Positions 1-6,497 of a stretch of DNA of 6,497 bases are shown here, in pieces; within the stretch, counting starts at the first letter, position 1, and every line of letters begins with the position of its first letter. This stretch comes from Abditibacteriota bacterium. GTDB taxonomy: Bacteria > Armatimonadota > UBA5829. Below the pieces are notes generated by a model, which worked only from the letters and a program-made list of their open reading frames with translations, made no database searches and was not told where the DNA came from. A program made the position numbers and the translations under genes. The stretch is from assembly GCA_017959625.1 (NCBI GenBank), contig JAGDAG010000072.1, forward strand, positions 1 through 6,497, given 5' to 3'.

Positions 1-692
1 ATATTGATAGGGATATTGCTGAACTTGGCCTCTGCCTCGCCGCGGGATATCTGATCCTCGGGTTCGCGGAAAAGGATCGCCTTCGCCCCGAGTCTCGACG
101 CGTTGAGCCAGTTGGTCCCGATATTGAAGTTGACGACGGTGGCGGAATCCTTTACCTTTTTGCCGTCGAAGCTTACGGCAAGGCTGTTGCCGCCGTCTAT
201 GAGATGGACGTCTATACCGTTTTTGTCCACCTGGGAGGTACGGGCAAGATTCGGCCACAGCGAATAAATCCTGATTTCTTCATCGCCCACCACGAGCCTC
301 GAATCCTTTTCTACGGGAACGGTCACTTTGAAGGGATGGACCTCCACGTCGTCGGACGTGAATCCTTTGAGGCCGGCGTCCCTGAAAGCCTTAATGATAT
401 AATCTGCAGTCATATCGCAGCCGGGATAACCTGTGACACGGGATTTGTCGAAGCCGGAAAGATCGGTGACGGTCTTCTTCAGGTTGTCCGTGCTGACCGC
501 AGCTATCAGATCTGCATATCTGTCTGCAAGCCAGTCCGGCGTCGGCCTGACCGACACCGCGTTAGGGTCGAATTCAAGTTTTTTCTTTGCAAGGCTTGAA
601 TCCTTCCACGGATACACAAACAGAAAAAACAAAGCCACCAGAAATATGACAGCATATAAAATGTTAATAACAAGGCCTTTGTTACTTTTCAT
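1..692 (-). CDS. M28-family metallopeptidase with PA-like insert, membrane-anchored; N-terminal part only
   Basis: The reading frame is open from ATG at 692-690 to the window edge, giving 230 residues with no stop, so the C-terminal part lies outside. A hydrophobic segment at residues 8-27, after a short basic start (MKSNKG), looks like an uncleaved signal anchor that would place the rest outside the membrane. Residues 84-108 contain SRVTGYPG followed by ADYIIKAFRDAGL, the usual N-terminal signature of M28 aminopeptidases just before the catalytic domain. Residues about 130-230 look like a protease-associated (PA) domain, including the typical LGAKAILF stretch at 201-208 and a downstream SNIPIN. 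The zinc ligands of M28 enzymes would lie further on and cannot be seen, so activity is unproven. The start is supported by a GAGGGTGG ribosome-binding site 1-9 bases upstream and by a good promoter. The gene is divergent from the membrane protein gene at 906. The family call comes from motif recognition alone. Confidence 0.75.
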   Translation of the reverse strand, partial: MKSNKGLVINILYAVIFLVALFFLFVYPWKDSSLAKKKLEFDPNAVSVRPTPDWLADRYADLIAAVSTDNLKKTVTDLSGFDKSRVTGYPGCDMTADYIIKAFRDAGLKGFTSDDVEVHPFKVTVPVEKDSRLVVGDEEIRIYSLWPNLARTSQVDKNGIDVHLIDGGNSLAVSFDGKKVKDSATVVNFNIGTNWLNASRLGAKAILFREPEDQISRGEAEAKFSNIPIN

Positions 693-728
693 ACCACCCT
701 CAATAGAATCAATGGATTTATTACCTAT

Positions 729-758
729 ATTATAGCATACTTTCCCCCGTATTTTCAA
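729..758 (-). promoter_or_regulatory. Sigma-70-type promoter for the M28 peptidase gene
   Basis: Read on the minus strand, TTGAAA (758-753) is followed by an 18-base spacer and TATAAT (734-729). A TG one base upstream of the -10 gives an extended -10 (TGCTATAAT). Transcription would begin near 722, leaving a leader of about 30 bases before the ATG. An A/T tract with the palindrome AAATATTT (770-777) lies just upstream of the -35 and could act as an UP-like element. This is a prediction from sequence only. Confidence 0.7.
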
Positions 759-789
759 ATCACACCGAAAAATATTTGTCCCGCGGGGG

Positions 790-828
790 CTCCGGGGGGC
801 GATTTTTTCGTTTCGCCCGCCCCCGGAG
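790..828. repeat. GC-rich imperfect inverted repeat between divergent promoters
   Basis: CTCCGGGGG (790-798) is perfectly complementary to CCCCCGGAG (820-828). Extra GCG/CGC pairing inside the arms is possible with a small bulge, and the loop is T-rich. A separate palindrome, CCCGCGGG, sits just beside it at 780-787. The element lies upstream of both promoters, so it is not in the expected leader or tail of either flanking gene. No T-run follows the 3' arm on either strand, which argues against an intrinsic terminator. It could be a protein-binding site, a REP-like dispersed element or a relic; the sequence does not decide. Confidence 0.6.
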
Positions 829-844
829 GGTTCCGCTCTGCTTC

Positions 845-873
845 TTGAATATGGAGCGCCGGTGTGTTATAAT
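845..873 (+). promoter_or_regulatory. Sigma-70-type promoter for the rightward gene cluster
   Basis: TTGAAT (845-850), a 17-base spacer and a perfect TATAAT (868-873), with TG one base upstream (TGTTATAAT), form an extended -10 promoter of near-consensus quality. The start of transcription is expected near 880, giving a leader of about 26 bases to the ATG at 906. It is the only strong promoter noticed for the rightward cluster, and gene spacing suggests that it drives the whole cluster. Confidence 0.75.
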
Positions 874-905
874 ATATAAGAAAAATAGTATTTACGGCAT
901 ATATT

Positions 906-2810
906 ATGAAAAGCGCAGTAACGGCACGTTCCGTGATCATATCTGTTTTGCTGATCCCCGTCCATATCTGGTGGATACACACCGTAGAGGCTGTACTTTA
1001 TTCGGTGAGCCCTACGGCGCTTTCGGTGTTTTTTACGTCGGTCTTTATCCTGCTGTGCCTTATGCTTCTCAATGCAGGCGTAAAAAAAGTCCGTCCGGAA
1101 AAGGCGCTGTCGCAAAGGGAGCTTCTGGTGATATATATCGCCATGAACGTTTCCGGGGCTGTCATAGGACATGATTTCATGCACGTATTCCTTTCGGATA
1201 TGTGCCACCCCCTGCGTTATGCAACGGCGGAAAACAACTGGTACAACCTGTTTATCAACAAGATGCCGGACTGGTCCGTGGTAAAGGACAAAGCCGCGGC
1301 GGACGCTTTTTACACCGGCGGAGCAAGCTTTTTTCAGTGGAAGATACTGAAGCACTGGCTGGGGCCTCTTTCTATGTGGGGGGCCTTTATGATGATACTG
1401 TTCTGCACCATGCTGTGCGTCAACACCATTCTGAGGCGCCAGTGGACGGAAAACGAAAAGCTGTCTTTTCCCCTGGTGGGCATACCTCTGGAGATCACGG
1501 ACGAAAAAACAAAGCTTTTTTCAAACAGGTTTTTATATGCCGGGATATTTATCGGCGCGGCGTTCACGGTGATCCAGGGGCTTAACGGGCTTTTCCCTTC
1601 GTTCCCGGTGCTGGATTTCAAGACTGTGGATCTGGGCCGGTATCTCACCGATCCGCCCCTGAACGCAATGGGCTCCACTCCCGTCAGGCTGTATCCGCTG
1701 GCCATCGGCATAATATTCATGGCGCCGGCGGACCTGTCTTTTTCGTACTGGTTCTTTTACCTCTTCATGAAGGCCCAGTTCGTTCTCGGAGCGGCGGCGG
1801 GGATAAACAATATCCAAAGGTTTCCCTTTATCCCGGAGCAGTGCTTCGGCTTTATATTGGGGATATTCGTCTTTGCCCTTTACTCCGGCAGGGCGGAGTT
1901 CCGGAGGATATTTTTGTCGGTGTTCGGAAAAAAGGGCAACAGCGACTCCGGCGAACCCATGGATTACAGGCACGCCGTCTGGGGGATGCTTCTGGGGCTT
2001 TTGTGCCTTATGCTTTTTTCCAGGGCCCTCGGGACCAGCTGCATCGTGGCGGCGGCGGCGGTGGGCGGCTATTTTATAATCAGCATCGCCATCACAAGGA
2101 CCAGGGCGGAGCTGGGGGCGCCCTGCCATGAGATAAACCAGTCCGCCATCACTTATATCATGCTGCAGAATCTCGGGACGGCGACTCTCGGGGCGCAGAA
2201 CGTGATCGGATTACAGCATTTTTATTTTTTCAACCGCTGCTACCGCACCAATATGATGCCGGTCCAGATGGAGAGCCTGAAGCTCTCCCAGGAGACGGGG
2301 CTGGACAAAAGAAAGACCGCGGGTATCCTGATGCTGTTTTCGTTTTTGTCCGTGGCAAGCGGCTTTGTGATCGCCCTCTCTCGTTATTACAGCCTGGGAG
2401 CCGCGGCAAACATGAACGATATCACCATACTGCTGGGGAGCGAGACCTACGGAAAACTGGAAAGTTTTTTAAAAAACGGCACCATACCGGACTGGAACGG
2501 CATCGCGGCGGTGGCCACGGGTTTTATAGGCTGCGCTCTTCTCGGTATCGCCAGACTGCGCATCCCGGGCTTTCCGCTGAACCCGGTGGCCTATGCCATG
2601 ATGAGCTCGTATCAGACAAACAATCTGTGGGTGTCCGCCTTTGCCGCATGGCTTTTCAAGGTGATCATCCTGAAATACGGCGGACTTAAAGGTTTTTCCG
2701 CAGCCCTTCCCTTCTTTCTGGGGCTCATAATCGGCGATGCTCTGGCCGGGACCTTCTGGAGCATCATAAGCATCATTCTCGGTTTTCCGGTTTATTCCGT
2801 ATTTCCGTAA
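906..2810 (+). CDS. Polytopic membrane protein, DUF6785/DUF6784-like (OPT-transporter-like)
   Basis: This is a 634-residue, strongly hydrophobic protein with roughly 12-14 possible membrane segments, among them residues 9-31, 36-56, 153-174, 208-230, 265-290, 311-326, 358-372, 377-396, 472-491, 533-548 and 599-628. Residues 178-190 carry RRQWTENEKLSFP, a motif recognised from the uncharacterised DUF6785 family. The C-terminal part (about 552-634), with PLNPVAYAM, an aromatic-rich helix, KYGGLKGFSAALPFFLGLIIGD and a final hydrophobic segment, resembles the companion DUF6784 domain. The conserved charged stretch TRTRAELGAPCHE (397-409) lies between helices and could be functional. These families look distantly like oligopeptide transporters; no substrate is known, so transport of peptides is only an inference. 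The ATG at 906 gives a good basic N-terminus, but no convincing Shine-Dalgarno sequence precedes it. It is the first gene of the cluster, 19 bp before argH, and divergent from an M28 peptidase gene. Confidence 0.7.
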   Translation: MKSAVTARSVIISVLLIPVHIWWIHTVEAVLYSVSPTALSVFFTSVFILLCLMLLNAGVKKVRPEKALSQRELLVIYIAMNVSGAVIGHDFMHVFLSDMCHPLRYATAENNWYNLFINKMPDWSVVKDKAAADAFYTGGASFFQWKILKHWLGPLSMWGAFMMILFCTMLCVNTILRRQWTENEKLSFPLVGIPLEITDEKTKLFSNRFLYAGIFIGAAFTVIQGLNGLFPSFPVLDFKTVDLGRYLTDPPLNAMGSTPVRLYPLAIGIIFMAPADLSFSYWFFYLFMKAQFVLGAAAGINNIQRFPFIPEQCFGFILGIFVFALYSGRAEFRRIFLSVFGKKGNSDSGEPMDYRHAVWGMLLGLLCLMLFSRALGTSCIVAAAAVGGYFIISIAITRTRAELGAPCHEINQSAITYIMLQNLGTATLGAQNVIGLQHFYFFNRCYRTNMMPVQMESLKLSQETGLDKRKTAGILMLFSFLSVASGFVIALSRYYSLGAAANMNDITILLGSETYGKLESFLKNGTIPDWNGIAAVATGFIGCALLGIARLRIPGFPLNPVAYAMMSSYQTNNLWVSAFAAWLFKVIILKYGGLKGFSAALPFFLGLIIGDALAGTFWSIISIILGFPVYSVFP

Positions 2811-2813
2811 ATC

Positions 2814-2820
2814 AAAGGAG
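2814..2820 (+). promoter_or_regulatory. Ribosome-binding site that fixes the TTG start of argH
   Basis: AAAGGAG lies four bases after the stop codon of the upstream membrane protein gene and nine bases before TTG (2830-2832). The next in-frame ATG, at 2890, would remove the conserved LWAGRF segment, so the TTG is the supported start. Confidence 0.75.
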
Positions 2821-2829
2821 CAACACAAA

Positions 2830-4221
2830 TTGCAGGAACAAAAAAAGAAACTATGGGCCGGCCGTTTCTCGAAAGGCACGGCAAAGCTTATGGAACGGTT
2901 CTCGGAATCCATTTCCTATGACTACAGGCTGGCCGAAGCCGATATAACGGGAAGCATCGCCCATGCGGAGATGCTGGGCAGCTGCGGGATAATCAGCAAA
3001 GAAGATTCCGCCCTGATAACGGAAGGCCTCAGGAGCATACTGAAGGACATAAAGCAGGGAAAAACAGAATTCGACGAAAGCGCGGAGGATATCCACATGA
3101 ACGTGGAGCTCCTTCTCCGGGAACGGATAGGCGAAGCCGCCGGACGGCTGCACACTGCACGGAGCCGCAACGATCAGGTGGCCACGGATATACGCCTGTT
3201 CCTCAAGGGCGCGGTCAAAGAGACCCGGACCAATATTTCGGCGCTGCAGAAGGAGATCGTAAGGCTTGCCGGCGAAAACCTCGGCGCCATAATGCCCGGC
3301 TTCACCCATACCCAGCACGCCCAGCCGGTGCTTTTGAGCCATGAGCTCATGGCGTTTTTCTGGATGCTCCAGCGGGACAAGGGCCGTTTTGCTGACTGCC
3401 TGAAAAGATTCGATTATCTGCCGCTGGGCTCCGGCGCCCTTGCCGGGACCACCTTCCCCATCGACAGAAGCATGGTAGCCCGGGCCCTGGGTTTTGCCGG
3501 GATCACGGAAAACAGCATCGATTCCGTCAGCGACCGGGATTTCATAAGCGAGTTCCTGGCTGCGGCCTCTATCCTTATGACCCACCTTTCCAGGTTTTCC
3601 GAAGAGATCATTTTCTGGAATTCCACCGAATTCGGGTGGGCGGTCCTGGACGACGAAGTGACCACGGGCTCGTCTATAATGCCCCAGAAAAAGAATCCGG
3701 ATGCAGCGGAGCTGGTGAGAGGAAAAACCGCCAGGGTCTACGGCGCCCTTATAAGCCTTCTGACTCTGCAGAAGGGCCTTATCCTGTCCTATAACAGGGA
3801 TCTCCAGGAGGATAAGGAGCCTTTGTTCGACGCCATAGGGACCATAAACATGTGCCTTGAGATCTTTGCCCTTATGCTCGAAGGCATAGCCTTCAACAAA
3901 GAAAAGATGCGCAGCGCGGCGGCAAAAGGCTTTTCCACAGCCACCGATCTGGCAGACTGGCTCGTCCGCAAGAACGTTCCCTTCAGGGAAGCCCACGCCA
4001 TGGTAGGCAGCCTGGTAGGATATGCGGCGGCAGAGGGAAAAGAGCTTTACGAACTGAGTTTTGAGGAGATACGCGCCCGCATCCCCCTTGCGGAGAAAGA
4101 CATCCTGGACAAATTGTCCGCAGAATCGTCCGTCAACGCCCGCACCGCTCCGGGAGGAACGGCTCCCGCTTCGGTAAAAAAGCAGATCGAAGACGCAAAA
4201 AAACTGCTGGAGGGAGAATAA
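2830..4221 (+). CDS. argH: Argininosuccinate lyase
   Basis: ArgH splits argininosuccinate into arginine and fumarate, the last step of arginine biosynthesis, in the cytoplasm and as a homotetramer in known members. The 463-residue protein is full length for the family (about 455-470). Family signatures are present in order: LWAGRF near residue 9; HTARSRNDQ at 108-116; GFTHTQHAQP at 157-166, in which H160 matches the catalytic histidine region; the fumarase/aspartase-superfamily signature GSSIMPQKKNP at 280-290, whose serines 281-282 lie on the mobile catalytic loop; and GGTAP at 442-446 near the C-terminus. No key residue is missing, so the enzyme should be active. Translation probably begins at a TTG codon with a good AAAGGAG site upstream. 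It sits 19 bp after a membrane protein gene and 3 bp before the DUF5693 gene, most likely in one transcript. No other arginine genes are in the window, so the arginine pathway must be completed elsewhere. Confidence 0.98.
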   Translation: MQEQKKKLWAGRFSKGTAKLMERFSESISYDYRLAEADITGSIAHAEMLGSCGIISKEDSALITEGLRSILKDIKQGKTEFDESAEDIHMNVELLLRERIGEAAGRLHTARSRNDQVATDIRLFLKGAVKETRTNISALQKEIVRLAGENLGAIMPGFTHTQHAQPVLLSHELMAFFWMLQRDKGRFADCLKRFDYLPLGSGALAGTTFPIDRSMVARALGFAGITENSIDSVSDRDFISEFLAAASILMTHLSRFSEEIIFWNSTEFGWAVLDDEVTTGSSIMPQKKNPDAAELVRGKTARVYGALISLLTLQKGLILSYNRDLQEDKEPLFDAIGTINMCLEIFALMLEGIAFNKEKMRSAAAKGFSTATDLADWLVRKNVPFREAHAMVGSLVGYAAAEGKELYELSFEEIRARIPLAEKDILDKLSAESSVNARTAPGGTAPASVKKQIEDAKKLLEGE

Positions 4222-4224
4222 ACC

Positions 4225-6102
4225 ATGCTCAGATATTCCGCCGCCGTTTTTATCATCCTTGCAGCCATGCTTGCCGCCTGCAATATAGTGATGCAGAAGA
4301 TCGTCGCAGAAGCCCGTAACAAAGCCGTTGAAGTCTGCATGGATTACAACGAGGTAAAAGCCCTCTCCGCCGTCTCCGGGCAAAAAACCGAAACGGTCCT
4401 GAAGCGGCTGAAGGCTGCCGGCGTCAACAGCGTCGCCCTGGAAATGGATACCATAGCCACGGCAATTTCAAAGGGGCACGTCGTCCAGAGGGTCCCGGGA
4501 GAATACGAACTGTCGGGCTACTCCAATCTGACGTTTATCCCCAAACTGTTCGATATGGTGTTCGGCAACAGGATAAGCGTCACTCTTTACGGCTCGGAAC
4601 TACTGCTCAAATACGATGAGACAGTGATAAGCAAGGATCTGATCGAAAGCATCCCCATCGGCTTTTACGATAAAGACCTGGAGGATGCAAAAAACGAAAA
4701 AATGATCATCTGCGGAAGGATCCCCGCCTTTGACGGCGCCGATCTCCGGTCCATAAACTGTATCCTGGATTATCTGCAGCTCCTGGAGGTCAACCGGGTG
4801 ATATTCAGCGGCGATACCATAGTCGGCTTCAGAAGCGTCCTTAAAGAGCTGGGGCAGGAAATGAACAAAAGAAATCTGTATTTCGGCAAGATCGAGTTTT
4901 CCAACCAGAAAGGCGAGCAGACTGTGGCCGGGGAAAATCTGGAGCATCTTATCCAGGTGCATTCCGTTTCAAAAGCCGAACTCGCCGGCCTGTCCCCGGA
5001 TACCGTTATAGAAAGATACGTGAGAGCGGTCCGCGAGCGGAACGTCCGGCTTCTGTACGTCCGCCCCATAGATAAGACCGGAGACGACACGGTAAAGGAC
5101 TGCTGCTCCTTCATAAGCATTCTCTGCAGCCGGATGGCAAAAGCGGGCTACACGGTGAAGGCAGTCCATAAAACGGAGATCATGCCGGAAAACACCCTTC
5201 TCAAAGCGGTGGTGGGCGCCGGGATCGCCATGGGGATCATAGTTCTTTTGTCATCGGTCTTTACCGTACGGCCCGCGGTTCAGACCGTGTCCGCCTGCGC
5301 CGCGATATGCGTTTTTGCATTCATGTGCGCAAAAGGAGGCGTCCTCGCCTCGCTGGCAGCCCTCATCCTCGGGATCTGCACTCCCGTAACGGCAGTGGTC
5401 CTTTCGGTAAAAAACAAAAAGGACAGCGCCCTCAAGGAGGGGAACCTGCTCACGGCCGCGGTCGCCGTCCTCTCCGCATTCTGCATAACTATGATCGGCG
5501 CCCTGTTCAACCTGGCCCTTCTTTCCGACACGGAGCATATCATGAGGCTCCAGGTCTATTCCGGAGTCAAGCCGGCCCATATCCTTCCTCTCGTTTTGAT
5601 CGCTCTTTTGTGCGTGACAAACGCGCTTTACGGAAAGGAATCTTTCCGGAGGCAGCTCCGCACTTTAAAGGAAGTCTTCAGAAAGCCCGTAACGGCGGGA
5701 GTCATAATAACGGGCTTCTGCCTTCTGGTCATAGTGGGGCTCATGCTGGCAAGAAGCGGGAACGACGCAGGCATAGGAGTATCCGCCCCGGAGCTCAGGC
5801 TCAGAAGCATACTTGACAGGATCGTTTACGTCCGCCCCAGAAGCAAGGAATTCCTGGTAGGCTACCCGGCGCTTCTTATCGGCTTCTTTTTCCTGTTCCG
5901 GAACATGCGGGTCCCCGGAGGCCTGTTCACGGTGATCGGCTCCATAGCTCTGGTGAGCCTGTTCAATACCTTTTGCCACATCCATACGCCGGTAGTCATC
6001 AGCATCATCAGATCGGCCAACGGCCTGTGGTGCGGGCTCCTCGCGGCATTTGCAGCATATTTTGTATTTGTCCGCCCGTATATTAAAAGGCATCCGGTAT
6101 GA
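4225..6102 (+). CDS. DUF5693 family membrane protein, probable cell-envelope role
   Basis: The 625-residue protein has an N-terminal membrane anchor (about 5-25), a soluble domain of about 300 residues (26-324), and a C-terminal block of about eight or nine membrane helices (near 325-347, 353-369, 371-393, 409-432, 453-469, 488-508, 547-558, 565-585 and 600-617). Family-like features are VLKRLKAAGVNSVALE (58-73), VRLLYVRP (274-281) closing the soluble domain, ARSGN (509-513), VRPRSKEFLVGYPAL (536-550) and HIHTP (585-589) in the membrane part. With one anchor at the N-terminus, the soluble domain is expected outside the cell. The function of the family is not established. The ATG is preceded by GGAGGGAG (4209-4216), which lies inside the end of argH. 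The stop overlaps the start of csaB by four bases (ATGA), so translation of the two is probably coupled, and a shared role in a pyruvylated cell-wall polymer is a reasonable inference. Confidence 0.85.
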   Translation: MLRYSAAVFIILAAMLAACNIVMQKIVAEARNKAVEVCMDYNEVKALSAVSGQKTETVLKRLKAAGVNSVALEMDTIATAISKGHVVQRVPGEYELSGYSNLTFIPKLFDMVFGNRISVTLYGSELLLKYDETVISKDLIESIPIGFYDKDLEDAKNEKMIICGRIPAFDGADLRSINCILDYLQLLEVNRVIFSGDTIVGFRSVLKELGQEMNKRNLYFGKIEFSNQKGEQTVAGENLEHLIQVHSVSKAELAGLSPDTVIERYVRAVRERNVRLLYVRPIDKTGDDTVKDCCSFISILCSRMAKAGYTVKAVHKTEIMPENTLLKAVVGAGIAMGIIVLLSSVFTVRPAVQTVSACAAICVFAFMCAKGGVLASLAALILGICTPVTAVVLSVKNKKDSALKEGNLLTAAVAVLSAFCITMIGALFNLALLSDTEHIMRLQVYSGVKPAHILPLVLIALLCVTNALYGKESFRRQLRTLKEVFRKPVTAGVIITGFCLLVIVGLMLARSGNDAGIGVSAPELRLRSILDRIVYVRPRSKEFLVGYPALLIGFFFLFRNMRVPGGLFTVIGSIALVSLFNTFCHIHTPVVISIIRSANGLWCGLLAAFAAYFVFVRPYIKRHPV

Positions 6103-6497
6103 AAAAAATACTGATATCCGGCTTTTACGGCTTCGGGAACGGAGGAGACGAGGCGGTCCTGTCCGGGATCATCAAAGCCCTGGGCGCCGCCTCCCTGAAG
6201 GATATCACGGTGCTCTCTTCCGACCCGGGCTATACGGAAAGCCTGCACAAGGTGAAAGCGGCCCCCAGATCGTCAGCAAAGACCCTGAAAGCCATCCGGG
6301 ACTGCGACATATTCATCAGCGGCGGAGGCTCTCTTTTTCAGAACGCCACCAGCAACAGGTCGCTTTATTACTACCTGGCTCTTTTGAAGGCGGCAAAGCT
6401 GATGGGCAAAAAAACCGTTGTTTTTGCCCAGGGGATAGGCCCTCTTGAAGGCGGAAGCGTTATAAGAAGGACCGTAAACGTTTTGAAGTCGGCAGAC
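6099..6497 (+). CDS. csaB: Polysaccharide pyruvyl transferase CsaB, N-terminal part only
   Basis: The frame is open from ATG at 6099 to the window edge, giving 133 residues of a protein that is usually about 350-400 long. CsaB transfers pyruvate from phosphoenolpyruvate to a sugar of the secondary cell-wall polymer, making the ketal-pyruvate to which S-layer-homology (SLH) domain proteins bind. Seen here are ILISGFYGFGNGGDEAVL (4-21), the family's N-terminal glycine-rich nucleotide-fold-like start; FISGGGSLFQNATSNRSLYY (72-91); and VVFAQGIGPL (107-116), all typical of CsaB rather than of more distant pyruvyl transferases. The second glycine of GNGGDE often differs among homologues and is probably harmless. 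The start codon overlaps the stop of the DUF5693 gene (ATGA), with AAAAGG (6085-6090) eight bases upstream as a likely ribosome-binding site. The C-terminal half cannot be checked. Confidence 0.9.
   Translation, partial: MKKILISGFYGFGNGGDEAVLSGIIKALGAASLKDITVLSSDPGYTESLHKVKAAPRSSAKTLKAIRDCDIFISGGGSLFQNATSNRSLYYYLALLKAAKLMGKKTVVFAQGIGPLEGGSVIRRTVNVLKSAD

Noticed and set aside
204..599. A 131-codon plus-strand open frame
   Set aside because: It is opposite the M28-type peptidase frame, which is open across the whole left end and has a promoter, ribosome-binding site and domain motifs.
146..605. Several copies of GGATTC/GAATCC in the peptidase gene
   Set aside because: They have irregular spacing and follow from Lys-Asp-Ser and similar codon pairs, so they do not form a repeat array.
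790..828. The GC-rich hairpin as an intrinsic terminator
   Set aside because: No gene ends toward it from either side, and the T-run is in the loop rather than after the stem.
2048..2070. A GGC-type trinucleotide run
   Set aside because: It encodes an alanine- and glycine-rich membrane helix in frame, has only about five units, and is ordinary for a GC-rich gene.
1533..2129. A 198-codon minus-strand open frame opposite the DUF6785-like gene
   Set aside because: The translation is rich in R, P, G and H with no domain or membrane pattern. The plus-strand frame has clear helices and family motifs.
2851..4383. A 510-codon open frame on the minus strand across argH and into the DUF5693 gene
   Set aside because: It lies opposite the unmistakable argH. 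Its translation is low-complexity in character (rich in G, H, R) with no recognisable domain, as expected from the complement of a GC-rich coding frame.

Overview
The window is a gene-dense bacterial segment of moderately high GC. It holds five genes: one divergent gene running off the left edge, and a tight rightward cluster of four, the last running off the right edge. No tRNA, rRNA, CRISPR array, insertion sequence or phage gene was seen. The source is most likely an uncultured member of a deep-branching phylum. A large DUF6785/DUF6784-type membrane protein beside a DUF5693 and CsaB pair points loosely to Armatimonadota/Abditibacteriota-like or Firmicutes-like bacteria with a pyruvylated cell-wall polymer. 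This placement is an inference with low confidence.

Layout. Positions 1-692 (minus strand) carry the N-terminal 230 residues of a membrane-anchored M28-type metallopeptidase. Positions 693-905 are the only sizeable intergenic region. It contains two divergent, consensus-like sigma-70 promoters, each with an extended -10, and a very GC-rich inverted repeat between them. The rightward cluster then follows: a 634-residue polytopic membrane protein (906-2810), argininosuccinate lyase ArgH (2830-4221), a 625-residue DUF5693 membrane protein (4225-6102), and the start of CsaB polysaccharide pyruvyl transferase (6099-6497). Gaps are 19 bp and 3 bp, followed by a 4-bp ATGA overlap. No terminator was seen between the genes, so they probably form one transcript from the promoter at 845-873.

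Function. ArgH is a housekeeping arginine-biosynthesis enzyme. DUF5693 and CsaB look like a coupled cell-envelope pair, with CsaB adding ketal-pyruvate to a secondary cell-wall polymer that anchors S-layer-type proteins. The first membrane protein is reminiscent of the OPT-type transporter superfamily. Its divergent pairing with a surface-facing peptidase suggests, without proving, peptide breakdown and uptake. The most useful targets for follow-up are the two uncharacterised membrane families and the intergenic GC-rich element.
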